NCBI GenBank assembly: GCA_900554705.1
Contig: USIH01000001.1
Span: forward strand, 1-50,389
Source: an uncultured Eubacteriales bacterium
GTDB lineage: Bacteria; Bacillota; Clostridia; Oscillospirales; Oscillospiraceae
DNA length: 50,389 bases
Reading direction: 5' to 3'
Shown: positions 1 to 7,243 of the stretch, in pieces
Position numbering within the stretch: the first letter of the stretch is position 1
Layout: the number at the start of each line of letters is the position of its first letter
Notes under the pieces: model-generated
The model's input: only the letters and a program-made list of their open reading frames with translations
What the model was told of the DNA's origin: nothing
Databases searched by the model: none
Made by a program: the position numbers and the translations under genes

Positions 1-162
1 GATTGCCCGTACTTTCGGGATATGGTCGAGCGCGGTGAAATTCCGGCAGATTACATCGGCCGCCGTACAGTCATGGTACATAGCCCAGAGAATGGGACGG
101 TGCTTTTGACCGAGGGCTATCACTTCACTGTGGGCGATGAAGAAGGGAGGCAATACGTGTGA
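1..162 (+). CDS. 3' end of a mobile-element protein (partial)
   Basis: An open frame enters from the left edge and ends in TGA at 160-162, giving the last 53 residues of an acidic, tyrosine-rich protein ending in GRQYV. I do not recognise a catalytic motif. The stop overlaps the GTG start of the next gene as GTGA, so the two are translationally coupled. Together they resemble the small accessory genes of integrative conjugative elements of Clostridia; that is an impression from the style of the next gene, not a domain match. They point rightwards, opposite to the prophage late genes, which places them outside the phage. Confidence 0.6.
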   Translation, partial: DCPYFRDMVERGEIPADYIGRRTVMVHSPENGTVLLTEGYHFTVGDEEGRQYV

Positions 163-467
163 GTGAATCTTGGACGCCTGAAGAACTGGCTGCCGCCAGT
201 GCCGATATGAAAGCTGAAGGCCACATGAGCTATGAGGAGTTCTGCGCCGCTCCGGTGCTGAGGTTGGAGTACCGTGGCCGCGATAGTTTTGATCGCCCCG
301 TTTACGAGTGCGACGGTAGACTTTATGTCGATGTCGACCCGCGCTGGAGTAAGCCGGCAAAAATCTGTACAAAGCAGGGCAACACCTTTGACGGGGAGCC
401 ATGCGACCCAATTCCGGATAACACCATCATTCAATTCGTGCCCGAGCGAAATACATGGCCTTTCTGA
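159..467 (+). CDS. Small conjugative-element-type hypothetical protein
   Basis: 102 residues with a GTG start overlapping the previous stop. The N-terminus has an acidic helix with WTPEELAAASADMKAEGH followed by SYEEF; the rest is beta-rich, with DRPVYECDGRLYVDVDP and a closing FVPERNTWPF. I associate this pattern with conserved hypothetical cargo proteins of gut Firmicutes conjugative elements, but I cannot name the family or a function. It is the last host-side gene before the prophage and ends 8 bases before a strong bidirectional terminator. It converges on the phage lysis genes, so the attachment site probably lies between 468 and 523. Confidence 0.6.
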   Translation: MSESWTPEELAAASADMKAEGHMSYEEFCAAPVLRLEYRGRDSFDRPVYECDGRLYVDVDPRWSKPAKICTKQGNTFDGEPCDPIPDNTIIQFVPERNTWPF

Positions 468-475
468 TAAACAAA

Positions 476-517
476 AAATCCCCCTCCTTCGGGCCAATAC
501 CCGAAAAAGGGGGATTT
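476..517. terminator. Bidirectional intrinsic terminator at the left prophage junction
   Basis: AAATCCCCC at 476-484 pairs with GGGGGATTT at 509-517, and an inner TTCGGG/CCCGAA stem closes a six-base loop. A-runs and T-runs flank both sides, so it can stop the plus-strand gene at 467 and the minus-strand late operon that ends at 524. It is the most likely end of the phage late transcript. Confidence 0.85.
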
Positions 518-523
518 GTTTTC

Positions 524-733
524 CTATTGCGTGGCGATCTCGGCAAGCGTGGCCGCCAGCATCGGCTCGGAATATGGGAGCTTTCCCGATTTGATACAGT
601 TAAAGCACACCCACCGCCCGTTTACACGGGCCATTTTACTCGTGCTGGGTACGTCGTGGCCGCACACTGTGCAGCGGAGACAACGGCGTTCCTGATCGTA
701 CAGCAACGCGGCAAAAAGATACTCTTTGATCAT
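524..733 (-). CDS. Small zinc-ribbon protein after the endolysin
   Basis: 69 residues, beginning at ATG 733 in frame with an upstream TTG at 742 that touches the endolysin stop. It carries CLRCTVCGHD in the first half and CFNCIKSGK in the second, an arrangement of paired CxxC motifs (CxxC-CxxC spacing) typical of a zinc ribbon. It is the last gene of the late operon, ten bases inside the terminator, and no clear ribosome site precedes it, so it is probably translated by coupling to the lysin gene. Function unknown; similar tiny zinc proteins often trail phage lysis cassettes. It marks the distal end of the recognisable phage genes. Confidence 0.6.
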   Translation of the reverse strand: MIKEYLFAALLYDQERRCLRCTVCGHDVPSTSKMARVNGRWVCFNCIKSGKLPYSEPMLAATLAEIATQ

Positions 734-742
734 CGCATTCAA

Positions 743-1402
743 TCAGTCCCAGATACCGGCGCGGTCGAGCATGACCAGCAGCCGGATCGCATCCTCGCCA
801 AGATCAATCACCGTTTCCTCGCCGTTACCGGCTTTGCCCCGCACAATGCCCTTCGCGATGAGCTTATCCAACGTTGCGCGGAACTCCTGATCTTTTACAT
901 CCTTCAGCTTTTCGTAACGCATCTCAGCATCCTCCTTTCCTTCCGAATTTTCCACCGCGCAGGAGTTTTCGCCATAGAGCCACATGCGGGCCTCGGCCTC
1001 TCTGCGCCGCGTAAGCCCCGGCAGCTCCTTGCCTCCCGCGTGGTTCCAAGCACGGAAAATGCTTACAACCTCCGCATCCGAGAACTTCGCGCCCTTCGCG
1101 AACTTGGTGATCTGGTATTCCGGGTGGCTCATCCATCCGGCGCCGACGTTGTAGCTGAAGCTCACCAGCGCGTCAAACTGCTGCTGCGTGTAGGTGCCGA
1201 AGCGATTCACCGCCGCCTCAGCGTTTGCAAGCTCCTTTTTCAGGAGCCGTTCGGCCTCCGCCTCGGTGATCCCGTTGGGATAATCGCCCTTATTGCACCG
1301 GCAGCCGTAGCCCACCGAATACTGCGCATAATCCCAGACGGGGTACTTGAGGAAGCCCTCCATGCGCTTAATGAAATCAACGCACGCTTGGCTCGTTTTC
1401 AT
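743..1402 (-). CDS. Endolysin, GH24-type muramidase with C-terminal helical extension
   Basis: 219 residues from ATG 1402, preceded by GGGAGGCTGACAGG. Residues about 1-145 match phage-type lysozymes (glycoside hydrolase 24): the catalytic-site region reads KRMEGF (Glu15) then YSVGYG, and the FDALVSFSYNVGAG segment is diagnostic. It should cleave the glycan strand of peptidoglycan. Residues about 160-219 form a separate domain, beginning EMRYEKLKDVKDQEFR and ending LVMLDRAGIWD, which I recall as a recurring C-terminal module of Clostridia phage lysins; its ligand is unknown to me. There is no signal peptide, so release depends on the holin just upstream. Confidence 0.88.
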   Translation of the reverse strand: MKTSQACVDFIKRMEGFLKYPVWDYAQYSVGYGCRCNKGDYPNGITEAEAERLLKKELANAEAAVNRFGTYTQQQFDALVSFSYNVGAGWMSHPEYQITKFAKGAKFSDAEVVSIFRAWNHAGGKELPGLTRRREAEARMWLYGENSCAVENSEGKEDAEMRYEKLKDVKDQEFRATLDKLIAKGIVRGKAGNGEETVIDLGEDAIRLLVMLDRAGIWD

Positions 1403-1406
1403 CCTG

Positions 1407-1688
1407 TCAGCCTCCCTTGATTTTTGCCACAAACTCCGATACTGCCGAGCTTCCGCCCATAAACAGCAGCGCCGTGAGCACCATGCCAATCGTATCTCTC
1501 GTGGGCGCAAGCCCCACCGCATAGATCAGATCGAGCCTGTAGTTGAGGCAGAGAACGGCCGCCAGCAGTGCGGCAGCTGCCATAGTGATGTACTTGGCGT
1601 ACTTGAGCTTTGCCCACGCAGGTTTGAGCCGATCGATGATATACCACATCAGCAGGCTCATGATTACGATGATTTCCAAAAGATTCAT
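1407..1688 (-). CDS. Holin-like membrane protein
   Basis: 93 residues starting at ATG 1688 behind AAAGGAACAAACT. Three hydrophobic segments are visible: residues 3-18, 33-50 and about 58-78, with a lysine-rich loop between the first two (RLKPAWAKLKYAK). Size, topology and position four bases before the endolysin fit a phage holin that permeabilises the cytoplasmic membrane for the lysin. I cannot assign a specific holin superfamily by eye. The terminal AKIKGG is a basic tail expected in the cytoplasm. Confidence 0.7.
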   Translation of the reverse strand: MNLLEIIVIMSLLMWYIIDRLKPAWAKLKYAKYITMAAAALLAAVLCLNYRLDLIYAVGLAPTRDTIGMVLTALLFMGGSSAVSEFVAKIKGG

Positions 1689-1716
1689 AGTTTGTTCCTT
1701 TCCGGCTTTCGCCTTA

Positions 1717-2088
1717 TCATATTAGCATACAGCCGCCCGCCGCATCTTCCGGCGATAGCGGCAGCGCTTCCACCATCTTCAGCAGCGCGTCGGCGTCGCC
1801 GTTGCCGCCGAGGCCGTTGTGATACAGATCGTGCCAGTGGTGCAGGCTGCGCCGATCCTCCAGCGTGGCGTATCCCTGCGCGATCAGCTCCTTCGCCCGC
1901 TCTTGGATTACATACAGCATCAGGTAGCGCAGTGCCTTTGTGATGCAATCGCTCTTATCCTCTGCCGCGTCCTTGCGGGCGTCGCGGTGCTTGCAGCGGT
2001 AGAGGATGTACGTGCCGAGTGCCGATGCCCCCGCGCCCAGCACCGTACCGCCGGCAGCGATCAGCGCAATCAAAATCTCAGTTTTTAT
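1717..2088 (-). CDS. Small membrane protein of the lysis region, probable AUA start
   Basis: About 123 residues. The N-terminus is a glycine/alanine-rich transmembrane helix (EILIALIAAGGTVLGAGA...), followed by a basic, then helical cytoplasmic domain. Position between tail fibre and holin suggests a second holin or a lysis-timing partner. The start is odd: a strong GAGGAGG lies seven bases before an in-frame AUA at 2088-2086, and no ATG, GTG or TTG occurs at a usable distance; the longer open frame would place the ribosome site inside the coding region. The same AUA situation recurs at the tape measure gene. Confidence 0.6.
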   Translation of the reverse strand: MKTEILIALIAAGGTVLGAGASALGTYILYRCKHRDARKDAAEDKSDCITKALRYLMLYVIQERAKELIAQGYATLEDRRSLHHWHDLYHNGLGGNGDADALLKMVEALPLSPEDAAGGCMLI

Positions 2089-2101
2089 AGCAATCCCTCC
2101 T

Positions 2102-3088
2102 CTAAATCTCCTGCCAGACTGCTTCGGCATAGTCCTTTTCGATAGAACAGCGCAGGAAAGTCAGCGAGTTTTGTATGTCGGTTGGATCAGCCATATCTAA
2201 ATATGTAATCAATACGCTGCTAGCTGCACGCGAAACAACGCCTTGGTAATAAATGGGGCCGATGGTGGATTGCAGGCATAACTCCACATTTCCGCCCTTG
2301 GGTACCGCGCTGTTGATTGCCGCAAGCAGCGCTGCGTAATTCGCCGTGCCGGAGGTGTTTGTAAGGGAGATCGCTGTCCCGTTTTGGGTTGCACCGGTGA
2401 TCGTCCCAACCCCATCATCGAAAGCAAGGAAAATCACGATATGCGGCGGTTTCGCAGCGATCAGATCATACAGATCATCTCCAATCGATTCCAGCGCAGC
2501 TCCTACGTCGGTCCGCGCCATCCCTGCCGCATTGGAATATTGGCACGCGATTTCTTCCGCATAGTAGGCGGGCTTCGCTTTCCACCCCGGCACGCCATCC
2601 GCGCCGACGGTAAGAAGTTTACCATTGTCATCATCCGTGCGCCGCGGCAAAAGGTAGTTCACCCCATATATCTGAAGCAGATTTTCTTCTACCGAAAGAT
2701 ATAGCTGTTCCGTCGGCACTGCACCCGGCGCGGAAATTGCAAAGATGGTAAGATACGGAAATTCATCGGAAAACTCACCGAGCAACGCATAGCGGGCAGT
2801 TCCCCCGGGCACATCCACGATCATCACATGATCGGTTTCCGCATTCCCCTCGCTACTGATCTGATACCGTCCCGCCGCTACGCGATACTCCGCCGTGCTG
2901 CCCTCTTTGGCCATCGCGGCCCAAGCCTGCACCGATGCCGCGCCGCTTCCCGCGTAGTCAGCGCTTGCGTCGGGGCGTGATATGGAACGCCACGGGATTT
3001 GTTTCAGCGAATTACCGGCAACGACCAGCACATTTTCCTGCCCCGTGCCTTTTGATAGCGCCTCGACTTCGGTAATTTTTTTCGGCAT
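2102..3088 (-). CDS. Tail appendage/fibre-associated protein
   Basis: About 328 residues, from the second ATG (3088) behind AGAGGGTGA. The start MPKKITEVEALSKGTGQENVLVV is typical of phage structural proteins linked to fibres, and it directly follows the collar-fibre gene in the late operon. The central and C-terminal parts are beta-rich with Asn/Thr/Ser repeats and no enzymatic motif that I recognise. A role as distal fibre, receptor-binding tip or fibre chaperone is inferred from position only. The stop lies 13 bases before the AUA codon of the next gene. Confidence 0.6.
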   Translation of the reverse strand: MPKKITEVEALSKGTGQENVLVVAGNSLKQIPWRSISRPDASADYAGSGAASVQAWAAMAKEGSTAEYRVAAGRYQISSEGNAETDHVMIVDVPGGTARYALLGEFSDEFPYLTIFAISAPGAVPTEQLYLSVEENLLQIYGVNYLLPRRTDDDNGKLLTVGADGVPGWKAKPAYYAEEIACQYSNAAGMARTDVGAALESIGDDLYDLIAAKPPHIVIFLAFDDGVGTITGATQNGTAISLTNTSGTANYAALLAAINSAVPKGGNVELCLQSTIGPIYYQGVVSRAASSVLITYLDMADPTDIQNSLTFLRCSIEKDYAEAVWQEI

Positions 3089-3104
3089 ACGCATTCACCC
3101 TCTT

Positions 3105-4322
3105 TTAGAAGATAGCCGCAACATAATAGCTGCCGCTGGCATCGTCCAAGCGTGCCGCTGCATCATTACTCAGGCCAGCCCACGAAACCGTATTGCCGTT
3201 GATTTCCGCATTGAGCACGTTGAGATGCACGGCCTGTCCCGACTGGGTAATCGACATGCCGACATTGTAGCTGCCGAGCATGATGATGCCGAAAGCTGCA
3301 TCCCAGTCACTGGTGCCGATGCCGTTAATTGCAAGCATTTTGGGCACTCGGTCAAAGGTTACGGATCGCTTGCCGGAGCCGCCGCTGCCGACATAGGTTT
3401 TAAGCTTTGCAGACGGCATCCATGCGGGAACTTTGCCCTCGAGAAAAGTAAGCACATCACCCGGCGTGGCGTTTGCGGAGACTTGTGTGAGCCCCTGCGC
3501 CGTCAGAGCGACAAGCAGTCCATAGGGGGTCCACGTGCTTTTTCCCGTGCCCCCGCGAGCGATTCCGAGCGTGCCGTTTGTGATATCTGTCGCCGGATGC
3601 CGGTGACTGGATGCGGCGGCGCCGATTTTTGCAGCGGTGACCTTGTGCGGGTTTTCCCGATTGCCGAGATGCGCGATCAAACTGGAAACTGCTTTCTTGA
3701 TCTTGCCGAAAGCAACCGCAAGTTTTTCTCCGGACGTAAGGGATTGCAGCGCAGCGGATTCCGTGTACGTCGGCGTCTGGTCGTTGGTATTCACATTCGG
3801 CACATTTCCAAGGCCAACCTGCTCTTTCGTTACCGTGTGCGGATTGTTTACGTTGCCGACGTGCGCTTCAAAGGCCGCCTTTGTGGCATACGCAAGCGAC
3901 TCGTTGATGATAGCAGAGATGTTTTCCGCGTTGCCGACGAAGATGGAAAAATCCAACTGCGTTTCGAGAATCGTTGCATCACTCGCCGCAATATAATCAG
4001 CAGTGTCTTCCGGCTCCGTGCCATAAGCATAGAGCACTTCGGCGTCTTCGTCATCCTGATCCTGCGCAAAAATACCGACCTCCTTCAGGCGGAAGCCGGC
4101 AGCAATATCAGAATTGTTGAAACTTGTTTTCAGCGTAGCGTTGTTGCTGTTGACGCTGATCTGCGTAATCGTGATCGTCTTCAGGGGATTTGCCAGATCG
4201 GTGGCGGTTCCGGCATTTTGCGGATCGCCGTTTCCGATTTTTACGCTGGTAAATACGATCTTATCGCCGGACATAGCCCGCAGGAGCACATTGAGTCCCG
4301 CATTTGTTAGCTGTAAAGTCAT
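3105..4322 (-). CDS. Tail fibre (collar-type, gpH-like)
   Basis: 405 residues from ATG 4322 behind GGAGGATATATT. The N-terminal ~150 residues match the phage tail-collar fibre fold (TNAGLNVLLRAMSGDKIVFTSVKIG, then FRLKEVGIFA). The shaft carries the repeated NPH motif twice (VGNVNNPHTVTKEQVGLGNV and LGNRENPHKVTAAKIGAA) and HRHPATDI followed by GTLGIARGGTG, all hallmarks of contractile-tail side fibres. The C-terminus ends in a compact beta domain that should bind the host surface. It follows the gpI gene in P2 order (J-I-H). Confidence 0.85.
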   Translation of the reverse strand: MTLQLTNAGLNVLLRAMSGDKIVFTSVKIGNGDPQNAGTATDLANPLKTITITQISVNSNNATLKTSFNNSDIAAGFRLKEVGIFAQDQDDEDAEVLYAYGTEPEDTADYIAASDATILETQLDFSIFVGNAENISAIINESLAYATKAAFEAHVGNVNNPHTVTKEQVGLGNVPNVNTNDQTPTYTESAALQSLTSGEKLAVAFGKIKKAVSSLIAHLGNRENPHKVTAAKIGAAASSHRHPATDITNGTLGIARGGTGKSTWTPYGLLVALTAQGLTQVSANATPGDVLTFLEGKVPAWMPSAKLKTYVGSGGSGKRSVTFDRVPKMLAINGIGTSDWDAAFGIIMLGSYNVGMSITQSGQAVHLNVLNAEINGNTVSWAGLSNDAAARLDDASGSYYVAAIF

Positions 4323-4340
4323 AATATATCCTCCAGTTTC

Positions 4341-4982
4341 CTAAGCAGTAAGTACGTTGCCGCTTTCGTCCAGCAGCACGGCACCGTTTTCATCTGTCAG
4401 CGCCACAGAAATATCGGCGGGTTCGCACAGCACCGTGCCCGTCTTTGCCATTTTTATTGCGATCCCCACATAAAAGGGCTGAGAATGGGATAGCAGCACG
4501 GAGAGGTGTTCCAGCACAGCACTGCAGCGCTTGACGGCATTCAGCACGGCCATAAACGCGGCATACTGCGTGATGATCGCGTCGTTGTTCTCGGTTGCAA
4601 TGCGAAAATGGTACGGTTGCCCGCCATACTCAAACCACTCTTCCACCTTGCCGCCGCCGAAGTAATCCGCAACAGCGGTTTCGATCGCGGATTTCGTCCC
4701 GAGATGCTTGTGGATGTACCAGCTTGCTTTGGTCGCTGCGCGTTTTTCTTCAAGCGACGCATCCGGCCGCCACCAGCCAATTTTGTAGTCGACCGCAAGC
4801 GCATCTACCGCTGCTTCATCCAGTTCGTCGATACGGCCGTAAATAATTGCATGAGACGGTTGCCGAAACAGCGATGCAAGTTCATCCGCAACGGCTGAGG
4901 CAAGCGCGTGTGCGTTGGGATCGGCACGCAGCGGTGCCGGCAGGGTTCGCATTAGATTTTCCGTTGTGATACCGTTAATCAT
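4341..4982 (-). CDS. Baseplate/tail protein I
   Basis: 213 residues, starting at ATG 4982 after GGAGGCTACGAGG and overlapping the end of gpJ by 8 bases. The sequence reads NLMRTLPAPLRADPNAHALASAVADEL near the N-terminus and has IDELDEAAVDALAVDYKIGWW, the signature of P2 tail protein I, including the YHKHLGTK-like segment written here YIHKHLGTKSAIE. It should link the baseplate wedge protein J to the tail fibre. The last ~30 residues (ALTDENGAVLLDESGNVLTA) form a small extra beta hairpin. Confidence 0.85.
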   Translation of the reverse strand: MINGITTENLMRTLPAPLRADPNAHALASAVADELASLFRQPSHAIIYGRIDELDEAAVDALAVDYKIGWWRPDASLEEKRAATKASWYIHKHLGTKSAIETAVADYFGGGKVEEWFEYGGQPYHFRIATENNDAIITQYAAFMAVLNAVKRCSAVLEHLSVLLSHSQPFYVGIAIKMAKTGTVLCEPADISVALTDENGAVLLDESGNVLTA

Positions 4983-6333
4983 CCTCGTAGCCTCCGTTGA
5001 CGACCGTGGTGCTGCTGAAGGACGCAATCTGAGGCCTCACATAATCGCTGCCGTCGCTCAGGACGGTATAGGTCGGCGCTCTGACGGTCACACGTTTTAC
5101 TCCCGCCGCCATCAGCAGAGAGATCAGCATCGACGGATTGATATCACGACCCAGCTTAGAGCACTGCCACTGCTTGTACTGCTTTACCGCCGCATTGACG
5201 GCGGTTTCGATCTCGCTTGCCGATTTTTCGGAGCTGCGGGCAAGATAGTAAGTAAAGTCGATGGTGCACGTTCTGAGCTTCGGATCCTGCACACTGACCT
5301 GATCTGTGAGCGGCCGCACCTTATCATCGTTGCAGGCGGCAAGAATCCGATCCTTTATGGATGTACCGGCGATCGTACCGTCTTCCATCAGCGCATAGAT
5401 CTCCACAAGTCCGGCGCCGTCGCGCTGAAACCGGACATCGAGATTCGCGGCGGACGCAAGGTCTCCGTCCGACTTTACCGTGATTTCCAGCAGAGTGCCG
5501 TCATAGGTAAATGTGTAATCCGTGTCAGCTTCTGCAAGCGTGCTGCTTCCGGCAACAGATACGGTCAGCGTGTCGGTGTCGAGGTTGCTGCCGCCGACAA
5601 AGGCATGTCCCGCATAAACGGTTACGGTCTTCAGGTACGCGCGTCGCGGCCGGACTACCTTGACATCGGCGATCTCGGTCGATACGGACTTTGCCCAATA
5701 CTCATAGGCGCCGACCGGCCCTGCGGTAGAATAGGCGTCCATGGACGCGCGAAGGATCTCATAGAACTCTGCGTCTGTTGCCGCGTCCGCGCCACCGCCT
5801 GAGGCGGTAGTGTTCGCGCATTTTGAGTAGTACGGAAACAGATCGACAATCGTGTTGATTTGTCCCACGACAAAGCCGTTGCCTGCCGTTCCCGCCTCCA
5901 TGCAGTAGACCGTCACATCGGCACTCGTAGCGCCGATCGGAATGTAAACGTCCTCCGTTGTCGCCCAGAACAGGCTGCGGCTTGCGTCCGTGACGCGCGT
6001 ACCGGCAGGGATCAGGATCGCGGACGGCTGTGCTTCCGAAATGGAGAAGCGAACCGTGCAGCTTGCTTTCTGTGCTGCAGGGCGTTTTTGTGCCCAAACA
6101 AGCTCGGCAAGCGCGTCAAGATTGCTACCTGTCGCGCGGCTTGGGATGTTCTGATTTGCCGCAATGTTGATAGCGGCGTAGGTCTGCACGATCACATCCG
6201 CAATCCAAAGGATAAACAGCCGCTCGGGGCTTGCTGGGCGGACGGTTACCCCGCACATTTTTTCATAGGACGCGGTAAGCCGTTCGATAATTTCAGTCGC
6301 GTCGGCACTGACAAATTGATAATTACTGGGCAT
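4975..6333 (-). CDS. Baseplate wedge protein J
   Basis: 452 residues from ATG 6333 behind GGAGGTGGAGATCA; the start overlaps the preceding gp25-like gene by 11 bases. It has the usual gpJ layout: N-terminal helical region with ITERLTASYEKMCG, RATGSNLDALAEL, then AGTRVTDASRSLFWATTEDV, and C-terminal VKRVTVRAPTYTVL. It forms the baseplate periphery of contractile tails. A bacterial Ig-like insertion seems present around residues 235-290 (VTVYAGHAFVGGSNLDTDTL and following), longer than in P2. Confidence 0.85.
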   Translation of the reverse strand: MPSNYQFVSADATEIIERLTASYEKMCGVTVRPASPERLFILWIADVIVQTYAAINIAANQNIPSRATGSNLDALAELVWAQKRPAAQKASCTVRFSISEAQPSAILIPAGTRVTDASRSLFWATTEDVYIPIGATSADVTVYCMEAGTAGNGFVVGQINTIVDLFPYYSKCANTTASGGGADAATDAEFYEILRASMDAYSTAGPVGAYEYWAKSVSTEIADVKVVRPRRAYLKTVTVYAGHAFVGGSNLDTDTLTVSVAGSSTLAEADTDYTFTYDGTLLEITVKSDGDLASAANLDVRFQRDGAGLVEIYALMEDGTIAGTSIKDRILAACNDDKVRPLTDQVSVQDPKLRTCTIDFTYYLARSSEKSASEIETAVNAAVKQYKQWQCSKLGRDINPSMLISLLMAAGVKRVTVRAPTYTVLSDGSDYVRPQIASFSSTTVVNGGYEDD

Positions 6334-6631
6334 TGATCTCCACCTCCACCGTTGGAATAAGCTGAGCGCCGCTCTGCCGGAACGTGATACCTCTCACGGT
6401 TGCCCGAGGTTCATAGGTTTCGATCGTTTCGCGGATCTCGGCCATGTACAGAACACGAGCGGCGGCAGCGGGTCTGTCGAGGATTTCGGCATCCATGCCA
6501 AAATCACGATCCAGCGGAACGGTTCCCTTGAACGTCGTCAACAGGATCGCAATGTTTTGGAGCACGGAGGCCACCGTGTCCGTTTCGTTCAGACGCAGCG
6601 GGTACGCGCCTGCGGTAACTTGATAAGTCAC
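6323..6631 (-). CDS. gp25/GpW-like baseplate wedge lysozyme-fold protein
   Basis: 102 residues from GTG 6631 behind GGAGGTGAGATT. The pattern SVLQNIAILLTTFKGTVPLDRDFG, followed by RVLYMAEIRETIETYEPRA, is characteristic of the GPW/gp25 family, small baseplate proteins that contact the sheath and the J protein. Position immediately before gpJ matches P2 and Mu-like tails. No unusual feature beyond the GTG start. Confidence 0.88.
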   Translation of the reverse strand: MTYQVTAGAYPLRLNETDTVASVLQNIAILLTTFKGTVPLDRDFGMDAEILDRPAAAARVLYMAEIRETIETYEPRATVRGITFRQSGAQLIPTVEVEINAQ

Positions 6632-6635
6632 AATC

Positions 6636-7034
6636 TCACCTCCGCTGGTACTCGATCAGAGTTACCGAGATCTGCGCCGTGTCAAGATTGCCGTATGGGT
6701 CAAAGGTTTTGACTTTGACCGTATGGGACTGCACGAGCCAGCGGTATTTCCCGTAGCTGTGGTCACCGAGAACCAGCGGCACGGGTGTCCCGCTGCGCTC
6801 ATAGTCCCATAGTTTTATGCACTCTTCCATAGCATTCGTTCCGAGCGCCGAGGACACGGTCAGGTCGAACGAAATGCCGTCCTCGCTCACGCCGGTAAAT
6901 TCCGTCAGCGGCTCGTACATGTGGCGCTTGTGTACAGAGATGTTTGCCTTGCCCTTCCAGGTGAAATTGCTCACCGTGCGCACGGTTTCCGTAGATACTT
7001 CAAAAATCACTTTGCCGATGCACCCGACGATCAT
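6636..7034 (-). CDS. GpU-like tail protein
   Basis: 132 residues from ATG 7034, overlapping the upstream stop as ATGA. The C-terminal half has LVLGDHSYGKYRWLVQSHTV then AQISVTLIEY, close to the P2 GpU pattern of a small tail-tip protein. In P2 the U gene follows the tape measure; here it lies between the V-like and gp25-like genes, so the order is rearranged relative to P2. I infer a baseplate hub or tail-tip role. Confidence 0.65.
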   Translation of the reverse strand: MIVGCIGKVIFEVSTETVRTVSNFTWKGKANISVHKRHMYEPLTEFTGVSEDGISFDLTVSSALGTNAMEECIKLWDYERSGTPVPLVLGDHSYGKYRWLVQSHTVKVKTFDPYGNLDTAQISVTLIEYQRR

Positions 7035-7243
7035 TCGATCACCCCCGCCACAAAGCCGTCCGCATTAAAGACCGGCAGATACAGGCAAAGTACGACCGCA
7101 TTGACCGAAGGGAGCCATGCTTCTGCGTGCTTTAGGACGCTGAGCCAGCCGGAGGTCATTCCGGATTCCGGATACAGCACACGCACCTTGTGCGCGGCAG
7201 CGTCGACATCCGTTACAATGCCGATCCGCACGATACCGTTCAT
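7031..7243 (-). CDS. Short gpV-like baseplate spike protein
   Basis: 70 residues from ATG 7243 (stop of the hub protein overlaps as ATGA). NGIVRIGIVTDVDAAAHKVR is the OB-fold start of phage baseplate protein V, and WLSVLKHAEAWLP follows. Only the OB domain is present; the long beta-helical needle of P2 gpV is missing, and the protein ends in NADGFVAGVIE. Short forms are common in Firmicutes tails. It should sit below the hub. Confidence 0.7.
   Translation of the reverse strand: MNGIVRIGIVTDVDAAAHKVRVLYPESGMTSGWLSVLKHAEAWLPSVNAVVLCLYLPVFNADGFVAGVIE

Noticed and set aside
455..1420. 321-codon plus-strand frame across the lysis genes
   Set aside because: Opposite the endolysin and crossing the terminator at 476-517; shadow.
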